A DNA stretch of 64,000 bases from Woeseiaceae bacterium (GTDB lineage: Bacteria > Pseudomonadota > Gammaproteobacteria > Steroidobacterales > Woeseiaceae), in assembly GCA_030065915.1 (NCBI GenBank), contig JASJCQ010000012.1, positions 62,001-126,000 of the forward strand. The letters run 5' to 3'. Positions 36,342 through 46,852 of the stretch are shown here, one piece after another. The position numbers and the translations under genes were made by a program. Every line of letters starts with the position of its first letter. Position 1 is the first letter of the stretch. The notes below the pieces were generated by a model that saw nothing but the letters and a program-made list of their open reading frames with translations, was not told the origin of the DNA and searched no databases.

Positions 36342-37655
36342 TTATTGAGAAAATATGGCTATAGATTCGACATGCGATGTGTGCGGGAACATATCGATGA
36401 TTCCCGCCGCCTCGCACTTGAAGCCGTGCTGATTGACGAGAATACCAGCATCCCGAGCCAGCGTGCCGGGATGACAGGACACGTAGACGATGCGATCCGG
36501 GGAGAGCCTGTCTATGCGTTCCGCCACCTCGGCCGCACCCGAGCGCGCCGGGTCCAGGAGCAAGCGATCGCATCCTTTTGAAAGCCATGACTCGGTGCCG
36601 TCGATCTTCGCCAGGTCGACGCAGGCGAACTCTGCATTGCCGATGTCATTGCGCGCGGCATTGTCTCTGGCGCGCTGGACGAGCGATGCTTCGCCTTCGA
36701 TGCCCAGCACGGACCCGGCGCGGCGCGCGAGCGGTAGCGAAAAATTGCCGATGCCGCAGAAGAGATCCAGCACTCGATCCGACTCCGACACATCCAGCCA
36801 GTCGATCGCCTTTCTGACCATGCGCTCGTTGATCTCGGCATTGATCTGGACGAAGTCGACCGGTTCAAACGCAATATCGACGTCGAAATCACTCAATCGA
36901 TAGGTCAGCGGACCGTCATACGGCGCCAGCTGCCGGATACTGTCCAGCCCGCCCTCCTGCAGGTAGACACGAAGTTCGTGTTGCGCGGCGAATTGCTCGA
37001 ACGCCAGCCGGTCCTCAGGCGACGGCGGGTCCAGCACACGGAATACCAGCGCCAGTGCGTTGTCGGCGGCGGCCACCTCGACCTGGGGCAACCTGGCACG
37101 GATCGACAGGTTGCCGATCAGCTCGCTCAGCGGGTCCAGCAACTCGTCGACCGGCTTTACGACGACCTCGCAGCGGTGCATGTCCGTGATGAACGGCGCG
37201 TGGCGCTCGCGGAAGCCGACCAGCACGCGTCCCTTCGCCGGAACGTCCTTGACGGCCAACCGTGCACGACGCCGGTAGTGCCAATCGGGCCCGGTCATCG
37301 GTTCGAGCCACTCGGCGGGCTCGACATGTCCGATCCGCTCGAGGCTGTCTTTCAGCGCCTGGAATTTGATGGCCCTTTGCTGTCCCGGATCAATGTGCTG
37401 AAGCGAACAACCGCCACACCGGCCGAAAGCGTCGCATCTCGGCTCGATGCGCTCGCCGGATGGCTCCAGCACCTCCAGTAACTCGGCTTCGTCGTAGTTG
37501 CGGCGAATCTTCCGTCGCTGGTAGCGCACACGTTCGCCCGACAATGCGCCCGCCACAAAGACCTTTTTGCCTTCGCCGTCGACGATGCCGCGCCCGTCAT
37601 GCGTTGTAGCGCCGATCGTGCCCTCTTCCGGGCCGCGTTTTTTTCGTCTAGCCAC
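36342..37655 (-). CDS. rlmD: 23S rRNA (uracil-1939-C5) methyltransferase RlmD
   Basis: 437 aa. N-terminal TRAM domain, Fe-S cysteines (CDAFGRCGGCSLQH plus a later Cys in HRCEVV), SAM-binding motif VLDLFCGIGNFSLPLA and catalytic Cys in YVSCHPGTLARD. GTG start overlapping the exonuclease stop by 8 nt (GTGGCTAG). Confidence 0.95.
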   Translation of the reverse strand: MARRKKRGPEEGTIGATTHDGRGIVDGEGKKVFVAGALSGERVRYQRRKIRRNYDEAELLEVLEPSGERIEPRCDAFGRCGGCSLQHIDPGQQRAIKFQALKDSLERIGHVEPAEWLEPMTGPDWHYRRRARLAVKDVPAKGRVLVGFRERHAPFITDMHRCEVVVKPVDELLDPLSELIGNLSIRARLPQVEVAAADNALALVFRVLDPPSPEDRLAFEQFAAQHELRVYLQEGGLDSIRQLAPYDGPLTYRLSDFDVDIAFEPVDFVQINAEINERMVRKAIDWLDVSESDRVLDLFCGIGNFSLPLARRAGSVLGIEGEASLVQRARDNAARNDIGNAEFACVDLAKIDGTESWLSKGCDRLLLDPARSGAAEVAERIDRLSPDRIVYVSCHPGTLARDAGILVNQHGFKCEAAGIIDMFPHTSHVESIAIFSQ

Positions 37656-38421
37656 CCCAGGCGCCCAGGAACTCGTCCAGGTGCGGCTTGCCCGCCGCTC
37701 TCAGGGTCGTCCGGACCAGTTCGTACTCGCGCTCGAGCGCCTTGTCGTCGAGATTGCCGCGCATGTGTTCGAAGCGCAGGTAGACGAGGAAGGTATTCAG
37801 CACGTCGGTCTCGCAGTAGTCGCGGATCTCGTTGATTGCGCCAGCCTTGAACTTGTCCCAGACCTTGTCGCCACTCATACCGAGCTTGCCCGGGAAGCCG
37901 AGCAGCGTGGCGATCTCATCGAGGCTTGCCCGAGCGCGCGGCTGGAAGCCCGACAGGACATCCATCAGGTCCAGGTGGCGCCAGTGGAACCGGGACAGGT
38001 AGTTATTCCATTTGAAGTCCCTGTCCGAATCGCCGGTTTCCCAGTAGCGCGGCGCCTGCACACCGTGCCGCATGGCCCGGTAGTGCAGGACAGGCAGGTC
38101 GAAACCACCGCCGTTCCAAGACACCAGGTCCGGCGTGTATCGCTCGATCCCGTCAAAGAAGCGAGCGATGATCTCCGCCTCGGACGAATCCTCATCGCCG
38201 AGCGTCCAGACTTTGAAGCTGTCGCCACTACGCAGCGCGACAGAGATCGCGACGACCCGATGCTGGTGCAATGGCAGGAAGTCGTTGCCCGTCGCCTGCA
38301 GGCGCTTGAAGGTCATCGCCGTCGCGACGTCATCGTCAGGCAGATCACCCAGCTCCAGGTTCTGACGCCCAAACTCCGTATCCGGCACGGTTTCGATATC
38401 GAAGGAAAAACAGTGCATCAT
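37648..38421 (-). CDS. PolB-type 3'-5' exonuclease (DnaQ-like, DUF2233-group PF10108)
   Basis: 257 aa. DEDD exonuclease motifs: FSFDIETVPD (first Asp and Glu), LVSWNGGGFDLPVL (second Asp) and IRDYCETDVLNTFLVYLRF (third and fourth). Related to the proofreading domain of family B polymerases, but with no polymerase domain. Role in repair is inferred. Overlaps acpS by 4 nt. Confidence 0.87.
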   Translation of the reverse strand: MMHCFSFDIETVPDTEFGRQNLELGDLPDDDVATAMTFKRLQATGNDFLPLHQHRVVAISVALRSGDSFKVWTLGDEDSSEAEIIARFFDGIERYTPDLVSWNGGGFDLPVLHYRAMRHGVQAPRYWETGDSDRDFKWNNYLSRFHWRHLDLMDVLSGFQPRARASLDEIATLLGFPGKLGMSGDKVWDKFKAGAINEIRDYCETDVLNTFLVYLRFEHMRGNLDDKALEREYELVRTTLRAAGKPHLDEFLGAWGG

Positions 38422-38831
38422 GAGGGCCTGTCAACACGGTAGACGCGGCCGTGAGCTTTCTCCACCACGGCGAACGCAATGATCAATCCGGCATCGTCCG
38501 TCAGGCTGACGTGACCGTCGCCGATGCCCATCTCGTCGCAGACTGCCTGACCACGTTCCGACCAGATAACCAGCGGCCTTCCTCGCTTGTCGCTCGTGAT
38601 GCCGACGTCCCGGATCCAGACGCCGTGAGCGAACCCGGTCCCCATGGCTTTTACGACCGCCTCTTTTCCGGCGAACCGCATGGCAAGGAAACGGGCCGGC
38701 CACTTGCTTTGCTCGAACAATTCCCGTTCCTCGTCCATCAACAGGCGGTCGATGAAATGCTCGCCGAAGCGGGCGTAGGTGGCCTTGATCCGCGTCAGCT
38801 CGACGACGTCGGTACCCACACCGAAGATCAC
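38418..38831 (-). CDS. acpS: Holo-[acyl-carrier-protein] synthase
   Basis: 137 aa. It attaches 4'-phosphopantetheine to ACP. Motifs [12 protein letters not shown] and [15 protein letters not shown] with metal-binding Asp and Glu. GTG start overlapping pdxJ's stop (GTGA). The pdxJ-acpS pair is the conserved operon end. Confidence 0.96.
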   Translation of the reverse strand: MIFGVGTDVVELTRIKATYARFGEHFIDRLLMDEERELFEQSKWPARFLAMRFAGKEAVVKAMGTGFAHGVWIRDVGITSDKRGRPLVIWSERGQAVCDEMGIGDGHVSLTDDAGLIIAFAVVEKAHGRVYRVDRPS

Positions 38832-39568
38832 GAGTGCCGTTCCGCAAGCATAATCCGCTTCATTTCCGACACGGCGAGCGCGAGGCCATCGAGAACGGCA
38901 CGCGAGACGATTGCGTGGCCGATATTGAGCTCGACGATTTCCTCGATCCTGGCAATCGCCTGAACGTTTTCATAATGCAGGCCGTGACCGGCATTGACGA
39001 CCAGGCCCCTGGCATTGGCGTGTGCGGCAGCTGACTGGATTCGATCGAGCTCGCGCTTCTGTTCATCTCCAGAGCTATCGGCGTAGGTTCCGGTATGCAA
39101 TTCGATGACCGGGGCACCAGTTTCGACGGCCGCGTCGATCTGATCGATGTCCGGATCGATAAACAGCGAAGTGCGGATACCGGCATGCGCAAGGCGCTTG
39201 CAGGCTTCCGAGATACGCTCCATCTGGCCGACGACGTCGAGTCCTCCCTCCGTCGTCAGTTCCTGGCGCTTCTCGGGCACGAGACAACAATCTGACGGGC
39301 TTGCCGCCACGGCGATGTCGAGCATCTCGTCGGTCACCGCCATCTCGAGGTTCATGTGCGTTTTCATGACAGCCGCTATCGCCTCGATATCGGCATCCTG
39401 AATATGCCGCCTGTCCTCGCGAAGATGCACGGTAATGCTGTCCGCACCAGCCGCCTCGGCGACGCGGACGGCATCGGCAGGTGCCGGATAAGAGGTCCTG
39501 CGAGCCTGCCTCAGCGTCGCAATGTGGTCGATGTTGACGCCAAGTTTCAGCGTCTCGATAGTAGTCAT
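38828..39568 (-). CDS. pdxJ: Pyridoxine 5'-phosphate synthase
   Basis: 246 aa. Catalyses the last ring-closing step of PLP synthesis. N-terminal [17 protein letters not shown], then [13 protein letters not shown] and [14 protein letters not shown] are characteristic. 4-nt overlaps at both ends (recO, acpS). Confidence 0.97.
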   Translation of the reverse strand: MTTIETLKLGVNIDHIATLRQARRTSYPAPADAVRVAEAAGADSITVHLREDRRHIQDADIEAIAAVMKTHMNLEMAVTDEMLDIAVAASPSDCCLVPEKRQELTTEGGLDVVGQMERISEACKRLAHAGIRTSLFIDPDIDQIDAAVETGAPVIELHTGTYADSSGDEQKRELDRIQSAAAHANARGLVVNAGHGLHYENVQAIARIEEIVELNIGHAIVSRAVLDGLALAVSEMKRIMLAERHS

Positions 39569-40320
39569 TTCTGGGTCTTTTTGTCGGGGGGGCCGGGAAG
39601 TTTACCGCGAAGCAGGTCTTTCAGCACCTTGCGGGTCTTGAGCTCCCGGCCGTCCAGCTGATAGTGGATCACGCGACGCAGCAAGCGGCCCGCGTCGCGC
39701 CGACAGTCATCGGAGTCGAACTCCTGGGCCGCGATTGCCTTGAGCTCGGCGCCGGTGAAGATCATCACGCCGTCGCGGGGCTGGACCGGGACTGCGCCCT
39801 CGTCCGGCCTGAATTCGTAGGTCTGACCGGCGGCCAGTGGTCGATCGGTCCTGGCCTCGGTCTCCAGATTCAGCGCATACCCGGACAGCCTGAGTAGTTC
39901 GATCTCGAAGCGCCGCAACGTGGCCACGACGTCGTAGCCGCCAGCCAACGCTGCGAGCGTTTCCTCGTACAAGACGAAGACCTCGGGTTGCGGATCGTGA
40001 CGGTGCAACAGGTAGAGCAGGAGCTCATTGACGTAGTAGCCGGCCATGAGTGCGTCGCCGACCAGCGACTGCGCCCGATCGTTAATTTCCGCGCCGGTCA
40101 GGGTACCGAGATCGGTCCTTAGGCTCCATGACAGCAGCAATGGCTGAAACGGTCGCAGCAGGCCTGCGAGCCTGGACCTGGCAGACCGGCTCCCTCGTGC
40201 AACGAGCGACAGCTTGCCGTGATCGCGGCTGAACACATCCAGCAATTGACTCGTATCCCTGAACGGCCGGTGGTGCAAAACATAGGCCGGCTGCTGTTGC
40301 ACTCGGCGATTCGATGACAC
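39565..40320 (-). CDS. recO: DNA repair protein RecO
   Basis: 251 aa from GTG at 40318-40320, 2 nt after the era stop. An N-terminal OB fold ([20 protein letters not shown]) and a helical domain without the zinc-finger cysteines. Mediates RecA loading with RecR. A 276-codon frame to 40395 is rejected. Confidence 0.95.
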   Translation of the reverse strand: MSSNRRVQQQPAYVLHHRPFRDTSQLLDVFSRDHGKLSLVARGSRSARSRLAGLLRPFQPLLLSWSLRTDLGTLTGAEINDRAQSLVGDALMAGYYVNELLLYLLHRHDPQPEVFVLYEETLAALAGGYDVVATLRRFEIELLRLSGYALNLETEARTDRPLAAGQTYEFRPDEGAVPVQPRDGVMIFTGAELKAIAAQEFDSDDCRRDAGRLLRRVIHYQLDGRELKTRKVLKDLLRGKLPGPPDKKTQK

Positions 40321-40322
40321 GG

Positions 40323-41219
40323 CTACGGGCTCTCGTAGCCAAGACGGAGGAGATCCTGCTCGTTGTCCGCCCAGTTGTCTTTGACCTTGACCCACAACTC
40401 CAGGTGCACCGGGCAGCCGAATTCCGCCTTCAGCTCTTGCCTGGACTGCGTGCCGACCTGTTTCAGCAGACGGCCGCCCTTTCCGACGACCATCCCCTTC
40501 TGACTGTCGCGCTCCACCCAGACAACGGCATAAACGCCAACACCTTCGGCGGTCCGTTCGAACTTCTCTATCTGCACCGTCAGTCCGTAGGGCAGCTCCT
40601 GCTGCAGCGCGTTGGTCAGCTTTTCCCGGATCAATTCTGCCGCGAAGAACTCGGGTCCCCTGTCCGTGCTCATATCGTCGGGGAACAGCGGCGGTGACAC
40701 CTGCAGGTAAGCCGGAATAGAACGCATCAGCATTGCCACGTCCGACTGCTTCTTGGCCGAAATCGGGAATATCTCAACGAAGTCATGTCGCTCCTGCATC
40801 GACGCCATGATCGTCAACAATCGCTCCTTCGGATGGACGAGGTCGACCTTGTTGAGCACCAGCATCGTAGGCAGACCCGTCTTCCGGATACGCCGCAACA
40901 CGTCCTTGTCTTCATCGGTGAATCGATGCGCCTCGCAGACGAACAACACCAGGTCGGCATCTTCCAACGCATTGGCCGCGGTGCGGTTCATCAGCCGGTT
41001 CATGGCCCGGGAGGCCTTGCGGTGAATGCCCGGCGTGTCAACGAAGATAACCTGTGCATCGGCCTCGTTGCGCACTGCGAGAATGCGATGTCGTGTGGTC
41101 TGAGGCTTGTTTGTCACGATGCTGATCTTGCGGCCCATGACCGCATTGATCAGCGTCGACTTGCCGACGTTTGGCCGGCCGACGACGGCAACGAAACCGC
41201 AGCGGAATTCGTCAGTCAC
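40323..41219 (-). CDS. era: GTPase Era
   Basis: 298 aa from GTG at 41217-41219, overlapping rnc by 8 nt (GTGACTGA). G1 GRPNVGKSTLINAV, G3 DTPG(IHR), G4 NKVD, then the C-terminal KH domain (VGKGGRLLKQVGTQSRQELK) that binds 16S rRNA. The longer frame starting at 41480 is rejected. Confidence 0.97.
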   Translation of the reverse strand: MTDEFRCGFVAVVGRPNVGKSTLINAVMGRKISIVTNKPQTTRHRILAVRNEADAQVIFVDTPGIHRKASRAMNRLMNRTAANALEDADLVLFVCEAHRFTDEDKDVLRRIRKTGLPTMLVLNKVDLVHPKERLLTIMASMQERHDFVEIFPISAKKQSDVAMLMRSIPAYLQVSPPLFPDDMSTDRGPEFFAAELIREKLTNALQQELPYGLTVQIEKFERTAEGVGVYAVVWVERDSQKGMVVGKGGRLLKQVGTQSRQELKAEFGCPVHLELWVKVKDNWADNEQDLLRLGYESP

Positions 41220-41898
41220 GAGACCGGCTCCCTTTTTTGAGCCGAGCCAACAGTCGCTCGGCGGCCTGTTGCTCGGCATTTCGGCGACTGGTGCCCTCGC
41301 CGCCCGCCTCGTCGTCCTTGACGACAGCCCTGACGACGAAACGCTGGTTGTGCGCCTTACCGGTTGTCTCAGTGAGCTCGTAGGTCGGCAAGCCGAGACC
41401 TCGTGCCTGTAACCATTCCTGCAGCCGCGTCTTAGGATCCCGGAGCTCGTCCAGATCGGGAAACTCCTCGAACCGCGCACCGTACGCCCGGTGAATCACG
41501 TCGTTCGCAGCATCGAATCCGTCGTCAAGGTAGACGGCGCCGAACAGAGCCTCGAGTGCGTCGGCAAGAATAGACTCGCGACGGTGTCCCCCGGACTTTT
41601 TCTCACCGCTGCCGAGCGCGAGGTGTTCTCCCAATCCGAGTTCCCTCGCCATGGTCGCCAGTGACGAGTCCTTGACGAGGTGGGATCGAAGGCGGCTGAG
41701 GTCGCCTTCTGCGGCATTCGGGAATGCACGGAACAACACGTCCGACACGACGAAGTCCAGTACGGCGTCGCCGAGGAATTCCAGTCTTTCATTACTGCGC
41801 CCCGGCGCACTGCGGTGTGTGAGTGCCCGCTCGAACAGTTCGGCTCGCTTGAACCGGTAATCAAGGGTTTTCTCAAGCCAGGCTTCGGCTTTTTGCAC
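41212..41898 (-). CDS. rnc: Ribonuclease III
   Basis: 228 aa. Signature NERLEFLGDAVLDFVVSD in the catalytic domain and a C-terminal dsRNA-binding domain (QRFVVRAVV ... SRRNAEQQAAERLLARL). Processes rRNA precursors and cleaves dsRNA. GTG start at 41896-41898. Confidence 0.97.
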   Translation of the reverse strand: MQKAEAWLEKTLDYRFKRAELFERALTHRSAPGRSNERLEFLGDAVLDFVVSDVLFRAFPNAAEGDLSRLRSHLVKDSSLATMARELGLGEHLALGSGEKKSGGHRRESILADALEALFGAVYLDDGFDAANDVIHRAYGARFEEFPDLDELRDPKTRLQEWLQARGLGLPTYELTETTGKAHNQRFVVRAVVKDDEAGGEGTSRRNAEQQAAERLLARLKKGSRSRD

Positions 41899-41959
41899 GG
41901 TGTTCGCTCTTGGTGATATCCCGCCTGCGTTCGCTCAGATCGCAGGCCCGGCCCGGCGT

Positions 41960-42352
41960 CTAGCGGCGAACGAATACGGTCTTGTTGAAGGCGACGAGGA
42001 AATTGACGTTTCCAATGAACGGCGCAACGTGGTCATACTTGGCGCTTACTTCATAGCCTCCGTCCTTTGCCGTCACCCTGACGTCCCGAGCTGTAATCTG
42101 ATCGACGCTCTCGACGTCAAACCGTCGGGAAACCGACATCAGAATAGCACTCCGGCTCGGGTTCTGTCCGTCAAACTCTTTCAGGACGCCTTCAACGACA
42201 CCCGACACTTTGAAGTAATTCAGATAAACGGGCGTCAGGCGGATTCCGCCAAACACGAAGAGTCCGATAAAGCTGACGAGAATGATCATGCCGAGCGTGG
42301 TCATTCCACGCTCGCGCCTGCCCAGACTCCGCTTTATTACCCGGTTGTTCAT
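41960..42352 (-). CDS. DUF4845 single-pass membrane protein
   Basis: 130 aa from ATG at 42350-42352 with GGAG upstream. N-terminal basic segment, one helix (MTTLGMIILVSFIGLFVFGG) and a periplasmic domain with DYxxKV-like segments. This family lies between lepB and rnc in many Gammaproteobacteria; function unknown. Confidence 0.85.
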   Translation of the reverse strand: MNNRVIKRSLGRRERGMTTLGMIILVSFIGLFVFGGIRLTPVYLNYFKVSGVVEGVLKEFDGQNPSRSAILMSVSRRFDVESVDQITARDVRVTAKDGGYEVSAKYDHVAPFIGNVNFLVAFNKTVFVRR

Positions 42353-42442
42353 TCGAAAAACTCCATAAGCGACTGATATGTCACTCATTTGTACGCTAAA
42401 GCCTAGGCAGTATTATTGTTTAATTCAGTGACTTGCTCCACA

Positions 42443-43249
42443 TTATTCGATCTTCATGCCGATTCGCTCCCAGCGCGGCATGCTGAAGCCGTCCATATGC
42501 ATCCAGATTCGGACGGCCTCGCCGACCAGGTGCGACTCCGGTATCGATCCGATGAAGCGGCTGTCCTTGCTGTTGTCACGGTTATCTCCCATGACGAAAT
42601 AGTGTCCTTCCGGCACCTCGTAGGTGCCCTCCTGGATGCGAGCGCGAGGCGCGGTGATCTGTATGCGATGACTGTCGTCGCCAAGTTGCTCGACGAATGC
42701 CGGAGACTTTGTCGAGAAATCACCTGCCTTCTCGAGATCGATCAGCTTCCCATTGATCGTCAGCCGGTGCTGTTCGTAAACCACGGTGTCGCCGGGCAGG
42801 CCGATGACACGTTTGATGTAGTTGATGTTCGGGTCTGACGGCAGGCGAAACACGATGACGTCGCCCCGTTCCGGTTCGCCCGTCTCGATGATCTTGGACT
42901 CAGTGACCGGCAGCCGCAGTCCGTAAGAGAATTTCTTGACGAAAATAAAGTCGCCCTGCAACAGCGTCGGCATCATCGAGCCGGACGGAATCCGGAAGGG
43001 CTCGAAGATGAAAGATCGTACGACCAGCACGAACAGCAGCACTGGGAAGAACGACCGTGAGTACTCGATCAGAGTGTCGAGCCCGGACCCGCCGGTCTGA
43101 ACCTCTTCAAGAGCGCGCCGGTCTTTGCCGCCCGCAACCGCTTCGAGTGTCTCGTGGCTTCCCCGCTTCCAGACAAACTTGTCCAGCAGAATCACAACTC
43201 CCGACACAACGGTAAGTACCGTCAGTATCAGCGCCAAGTTAAAACTCAC
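42443..43249 (-). CDS. lepB: Signal peptidase I
   Basis: 268 aa. Two N-terminal membrane helices, then the catalytic Ser in FRIPSGSMMPTLL and the Lys in YIKRVIGLPGD. Box E is GHYFVMGDNRDNSKDSR. It removes signal peptides at the periplasmic face. Same order, lepA-lepB-DUF4845-rnc-era, as in many relatives. Confidence 0.97.
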   Translation of the reverse strand: MSFNLALILTVLTVVSGVVILLDKFVWKRGSHETLEAVAGGKDRRALEEVQTGGSGLDTLIEYSRSFFPVLLFVLVVRSFIFEPFRIPSGSMMPTLLQGDFIFVKKFSYGLRLPVTESKIIETGEPERGDVIVFRLPSDPNINYIKRVIGLPGDTVVYEQHRLTINGKLIDLEKAGDFSTKSPAFVEQLGDDSHRIQITAPRARIQEGTYEVPEGHYFVMGDNRDNSKDSRFIGSIPESHLVGEAVRIWMHMDGFSMPRWERIGMKIE

Positions 43250-43319
43250 TGTCCCATTCCCCGGTTTCCTTGAGGATTCTCAAACATGCGTGGAATCATC
43301 GCCGCGTGCCCCGATCGCA

Positions 43320-45110
43320 TCAGTCATCCACCCGAAGCACGGCGAGGAAAGCTTCCTGCGGGATTTCCACGGAGCCCACCTGCTTCATGCGTCGCTTGCC
43401 CGCTTTCTGCTTCTCCAAGAGCTTCCGCTTGCGCGTGATGTCTCCACCGTAGCACTTGGCGGTCACGTTCTTGCGCAGTGCCTTCACGGTGCTTCTCGCA
43501 ATGATCTGGCTGCCGATGGCGGCCTGGATCGCAACATCGAACATCTGGCGCGGAATCAGGTCTTTCATCTTCTCGACCAGTTCCCGGCCGCGCGTCTGGA
43601 CTTTGGAGCGGTGCACGATCAGGGATAGCGCATCGACGCGGTCCTTGTTGATCAGGATATCCAGCCGGACGAGGTCCGCCGGCTCGAATCGCTCGAAATG
43701 ATAATCGAAAGAAGCAAAACCACGGCTGACCGACTTCAGCCGGTCGAAGAAGTCGAGAACGACTTCTGCCAGCGGCATCTCGTACTCCAGCGAGACCTGG
43801 CTGCCGAGGTAGCGCATGTGCTTCTGGATGCCGCGCTTCTCGATGCAGAGCTTGATGACCGAGCCGACATGTTGCTCGGGCACCAGGATGTTGGCCGCGA
43901 TGATCGGCTCGCGAAGCTCCGACACCTCGTTGGTCGGCGGCAGTTTTGACGGGTTGTCGACCATCAGGGTATCGCCGGAGTTCGTGATGACCTCGAAGAT
44001 CACCGTCGGTGCCGTCGTGATCAACTCGAGGTTGTACTCGCGCTCGAGTCGCTCCTGGACAATCTCCATGTGCAGCATGCCGAGGAAGCCGCAGCGGAAA
44101 CCGAAACCGAGCGCCGCGGAAGTCTCCGGCTCGAAATGCAGGGCCGCGTCATTCAGTCGCAACTTCTGCAGCGCCTCGCGGAAGTTCTCGTAGTCCTCCG
44201 ACTGGATCGGAAACAGGCCGGCAAATACGCGTGGCTGCACGGTCTGGAACCCGGGCAACGGCTCCGGACACGGTGTCTTGGTCAGTGTCAGCGTGTCACC
44301 CACCGGTGCGCCGTAAATGTCCTTGATCGCCGCGATCACGAAACCGACGTCGCCGGTCAGGAGCTCATCGCTGTCTTCCATCTTCGGCGTGAATCGCCCG
44401 ATCCGGTCAGCATTGTAGGAAGCGCCCGTCGACATGACGGTGAACTTGTCGCCCTTCGCCAGCTTGCCGTTAACGATCTTTACCAGAGAGACTACGCCGA
44501 CATAATTGTCGAACCAGGAATCGATGATCAACGCCTGTAGTGGCCCGTCGGCGTCGCCGTCGGGCGGCGGAATCACCCGGACAATCTCTTCCAGCAGTTC
44601 GGGAATGCCGACGCCGGTCTTCGCGCTGACGCGGACGGCCTCCGACGCGTCGATTCCGATAATGTCTTCGATTTCCTCCTGCACGCGCTCCGGTTCGGCC
44701 GCCGGCAGGTCAATCTTGTTCAACACCGGCAAGACCTCGAGGCCCTGGTCGATCGCCGTCGTGCAGTTGGCGACGGACTGTGCCTCAACGCCCTGCGCCG
44801 CATCGACGACGAGCAGCGCCCCTTCGCAAGCCGACAACGACCTCGACACTTCGTAGGAAAAATCGACGTGGCCCGGCGTGTCGATGAAGTTGAGCTGGTA
44901 GGTGTTCCCGTCGTTGGCTTCGTAGTGCAGCGTGACACTCTGTGCCTTGATCGTAATGCCCCGCTCGCGCTCCAGGTCCATCGAGTCCAGAACCTGCTCG
45001 GCCATCTCCCGATCCGACAGCCCGCCACAGTGCTGGATGAACCGATCGGCGAGTGTCGACTTGCCGTGGTCAATATGGGCGATGATCGAAAAGTTGCGGG
45101 TCAACTTCAT
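43320..45110 (-). CDS. lepA: Elongation factor 4 (LepA)
   Basis: 596 aa, full length. G1 [36 protein letters not shown], and the LepA-specific C-terminal domain ending near [20 protein letters not shown]. Ribosome-binding GTPase that can back-translocate. Confidence 0.98.
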   Translation of the reverse strand: MKLTRNFSIIAHIDHGKSTLADRFIQHCGGLSDREMAEQVLDSMDLERERGITIKAQSVTLHYEANDGNTYQLNFIDTPGHVDFSYEVSRSLSACEGALLVVDAAQGVEAQSVANCTTAIDQGLEVLPVLNKIDLPAAEPERVQEEIEDIIGIDASEAVRVSAKTGVGIPELLEEIVRVIPPPDGDADGPLQALIIDSWFDNYVGVVSLVKIVNGKLAKGDKFTVMSTGASYNADRIGRFTPKMEDSDELLTGDVGFVIAAIKDIYGAPVGDTLTLTKTPCPEPLPGFQTVQPRVFAGLFPIQSEDYENFREALQKLRLNDAALHFEPETSAALGFGFRCGFLGMLHMEIVQERLEREYNLELITTAPTVIFEVITNSGDTLMVDNPSKLPPTNEVSELREPIIAANILVPEQHVGSVIKLCIEKRGIQKHMRYLGSQVSLEYEMPLAEVVLDFFDRLKSVSRGFASFDYHFERFEPADLVRLDILINKDRVDALSLIVHRSKVQTRGRELVEKMKDLIPRQMFDVAIQAAIGSQIIARSTVKALRKNVTAKCYGGDITRKRKLLEKQKAGKRRMKQVGSVEIPQEAFLAVLRVDD

Positions 45111-45188
45111 GTGTTGCGACTACCTTGTCTCAGACGCGCGAAACCGCGCAGTATACCGATTTCTGGCCCTTTCGAAGGGGATTTATGC

Positions 45189-45431
45189 CTAACTTTCGAG
45201 TCGCTTGAGCAGGTCGGCCAGCGCGTCGCGGTCCAGCTGATACTGGCAGATTTCTTCGTTCTCCCAGGCCAGGACCGGCACTCGGATATCGTAGCGCTCG
45301 CGCCAGTCTTCGCGCGAATCGATGTCCCTAACTTCAACCTCGATGCGGCCCCGGGCGATCGGCAACAGCTCTTCGATCAGCACCTCGCACAGGTGACACC
45401 CCTGGCGGCTGTAAACGATGAGCGGACTCAA
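45189..45431 (-). CDS. Glutaredoxin-like (DUF836) protein
   Basis: 80 aa. Thioredoxin-fold start LIVYSRQGCHLCEVLIEEL with a CxxC redox pair at Cys12/Cys15, and cis-Pro in RVPVLAWENEE. It ends 78 nt before lepA and overlaps rseC by 4 nt. It occupies the position where mucD is found in Pseudomonas. Confidence 0.85.
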   Translation of the reverse strand: MSPLIVYSRQGCHLCEVLIEELLPIARGRIEVEVRDIDSREDWRERYDIRVPVLAWENEEICQYQLDRDALADLLKRLES

Positions 45432-45877
45432 TGGCGGGCTCCCGCGTCGCTCTCAACCCGCGGTGTCAGGTTTCCGAGACACGCCGGGCGCCGGATTCGA
45501 TAGATACTGACGACCATGCCTGCGGCGAGCCCGGCAAGCGACGCGGCGACGGACACGGGCTCGGACGCCTGTAACAGATACGCGATAGCCGCGGCGATTG
45601 CCGCACCGACCAGCGGTATGCCGTAAGCGATCAAAGCGGCGTTCAGCAAGTTTCCCGACGCCAGGTTTACCTGCACGTGGTCTCCGACTTGCAGCCCGGC
45701 GGCCGCCTCTGTGACCGGCAGCTCGAGCTCCAGCGACTTGCCGGCGGAGCCTGACAGGCCGGCGCCGCAGCCGCGTCCGGCGGCACAGCGCGCGCAACCG
45801 ACGGCGGCATCCACTCGAACCGTGACGTGTGACGGGCCTTCACTGACCCGCACCACCGTTGCCTCTGCTGTGTTCAC
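45428..45877 (-). CDS. rseC: RseC/MucC-family protein
   Basis: 149 aa from GTG at 45875-45877. N-terminal Cys-rich motif GCARCAAGRGCGAG and two membrane helices (ALIAYGIPLVGAAIAAAIAYLL; VAASLAGLAAGMVVSI). In E. coli RseC is linked to SoxR reduction and sigma-E control. The 214-codon frame to 46072 is rejected. Confidence 0.9.
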   Translation of the reverse strand: MNTAEATVVRVSEGPSHVTVRVDAAVGCARCAAGRGCGAGLSGSAGKSLELELPVTEAAAGLQVGDHVQVNLASGNLLNAALIAYGIPLVGAAIAAAIAYLLQASEPVSVAASLAGLAAGMVVSIYRIRRPACLGNLTPRVESDAGARH

Positions 45878-45887
45878 GGGGCGTAGT

Positions 45888-46850
45888 CTAGCGTGGCAGG
45901 CGCATAGACAGAGCGATCTTTTCCACGGTCGCCGCCGGGACCTCGCCGACAGCGGTAACCTGGTACCCGTCGACGACGGTACTGAAGCTGTGCGAACCAC
46001 CGACGCGAGAGCGCATCGTTCGAGAGGAGGACTTCGCAGTCTCGATGAATACCGAGACTTTGCTGAGACCATCCGAGTACACGATGTGAGTCACCGTAGC
46101 GTCCGATTCGCCCATCGACTCCTTGTGCCTCGACTCGACGACAAAACCGGCTGGCAGCTGACTGCTTTGCCAAGTGACGTTAGCAACGCTTGTGCGACGC
46201 TCTTTTTTCGCCGGATACCATTTGAACCCAGAGAGGTCGTAGCGCGTCTGCAGGTCTTCCGGTGCGATGGCCGCGTTGAGCGTAATGTCGGCGAAACGAA
46301 TCTGCTCGAGGATAGCCCCATCCCTGTCGACGAGCTGCGTCTTCAACGGGAAGCCGGTCTCGATATCGAGCCAGACACGATGACCGAAACGCAGGTCATC
46401 CCGTGGGTCGATAAACATCAACAGCGCTTTACGGCCGGCGATGCGCTGCTTGTTCTGGATCAGCAAGTCGTAGCTATCGACAAGCCCCTCTGTGCTCGAC
46501 GGCAATGATGCAAACAATGTGCTCCGCTCATCCCAGGCTTCGATCAGTACCGCCCTCTTGTCCGGCAATACGCAGTGAACCTCGTCACCGTTGCGAATGA
46601 TCTCGAAGCCGGAGCCTTCCTGGGAAACCAGTCGTTCCCGGACGACACCGTCTGACTTGGTGTGGAATATTTCCAGGGCCTCGGAACGGCCATTCTGCTC
46701 GCGGAGCAACACGCCGTGGTAGGCAGTGTCCTCGAGCGCCAGCGACATTTTCTCAAGCCATCGAGCAGCGTCCTCGGCTTGGGCCGCGATCGACAACAGG
46801 CCACCGGCCAGCAACAGGCAGGCACGCTCCCCCAAAGCTCGCCGGATCAT
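45888..46850 (-). CDS. rseB: RseB/MucB sigma-E regulatory protein
   Basis: 320 aa. Signal peptide (ACLLLAGGLLSIAAQA) and the lipoprotein-binding MucB/RseB fold, with YHGVLLREQNGRSEAL near the N-terminus. It shields RseA from cleavage in the periplasm. Spacing of 2 nt to rseA indicates coupling. Confidence 0.93.
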   Translation of the reverse strand: MIRRALGERACLLLAGGLLSIAAQAEDAARWLEKMSLALEDTAYHGVLLREQNGRSEALEIFHTKSDGVVRERLVSQEGSGFEIIRNGDEVHCVLPDKRAVLIEAWDERSTLFASLPSSTEGLVDSYDLLIQNKQRIAGRKALLMFIDPRDDLRFGHRVWLDIETGFPLKTQLVDRDGAILEQIRFADITLNAAIAPEDLQTRYDLSGFKWYPAKKERRTSVANVTWQSSQLPAGFVVESRHKESMGESDATVTHIVYSDGLSKVSVFIETAKSSSRTMRSRVGGSHSFSTVVDGYQVTAVGEVPAATVEKIALSMRLPR

Positions 46851-46852
46851 CG

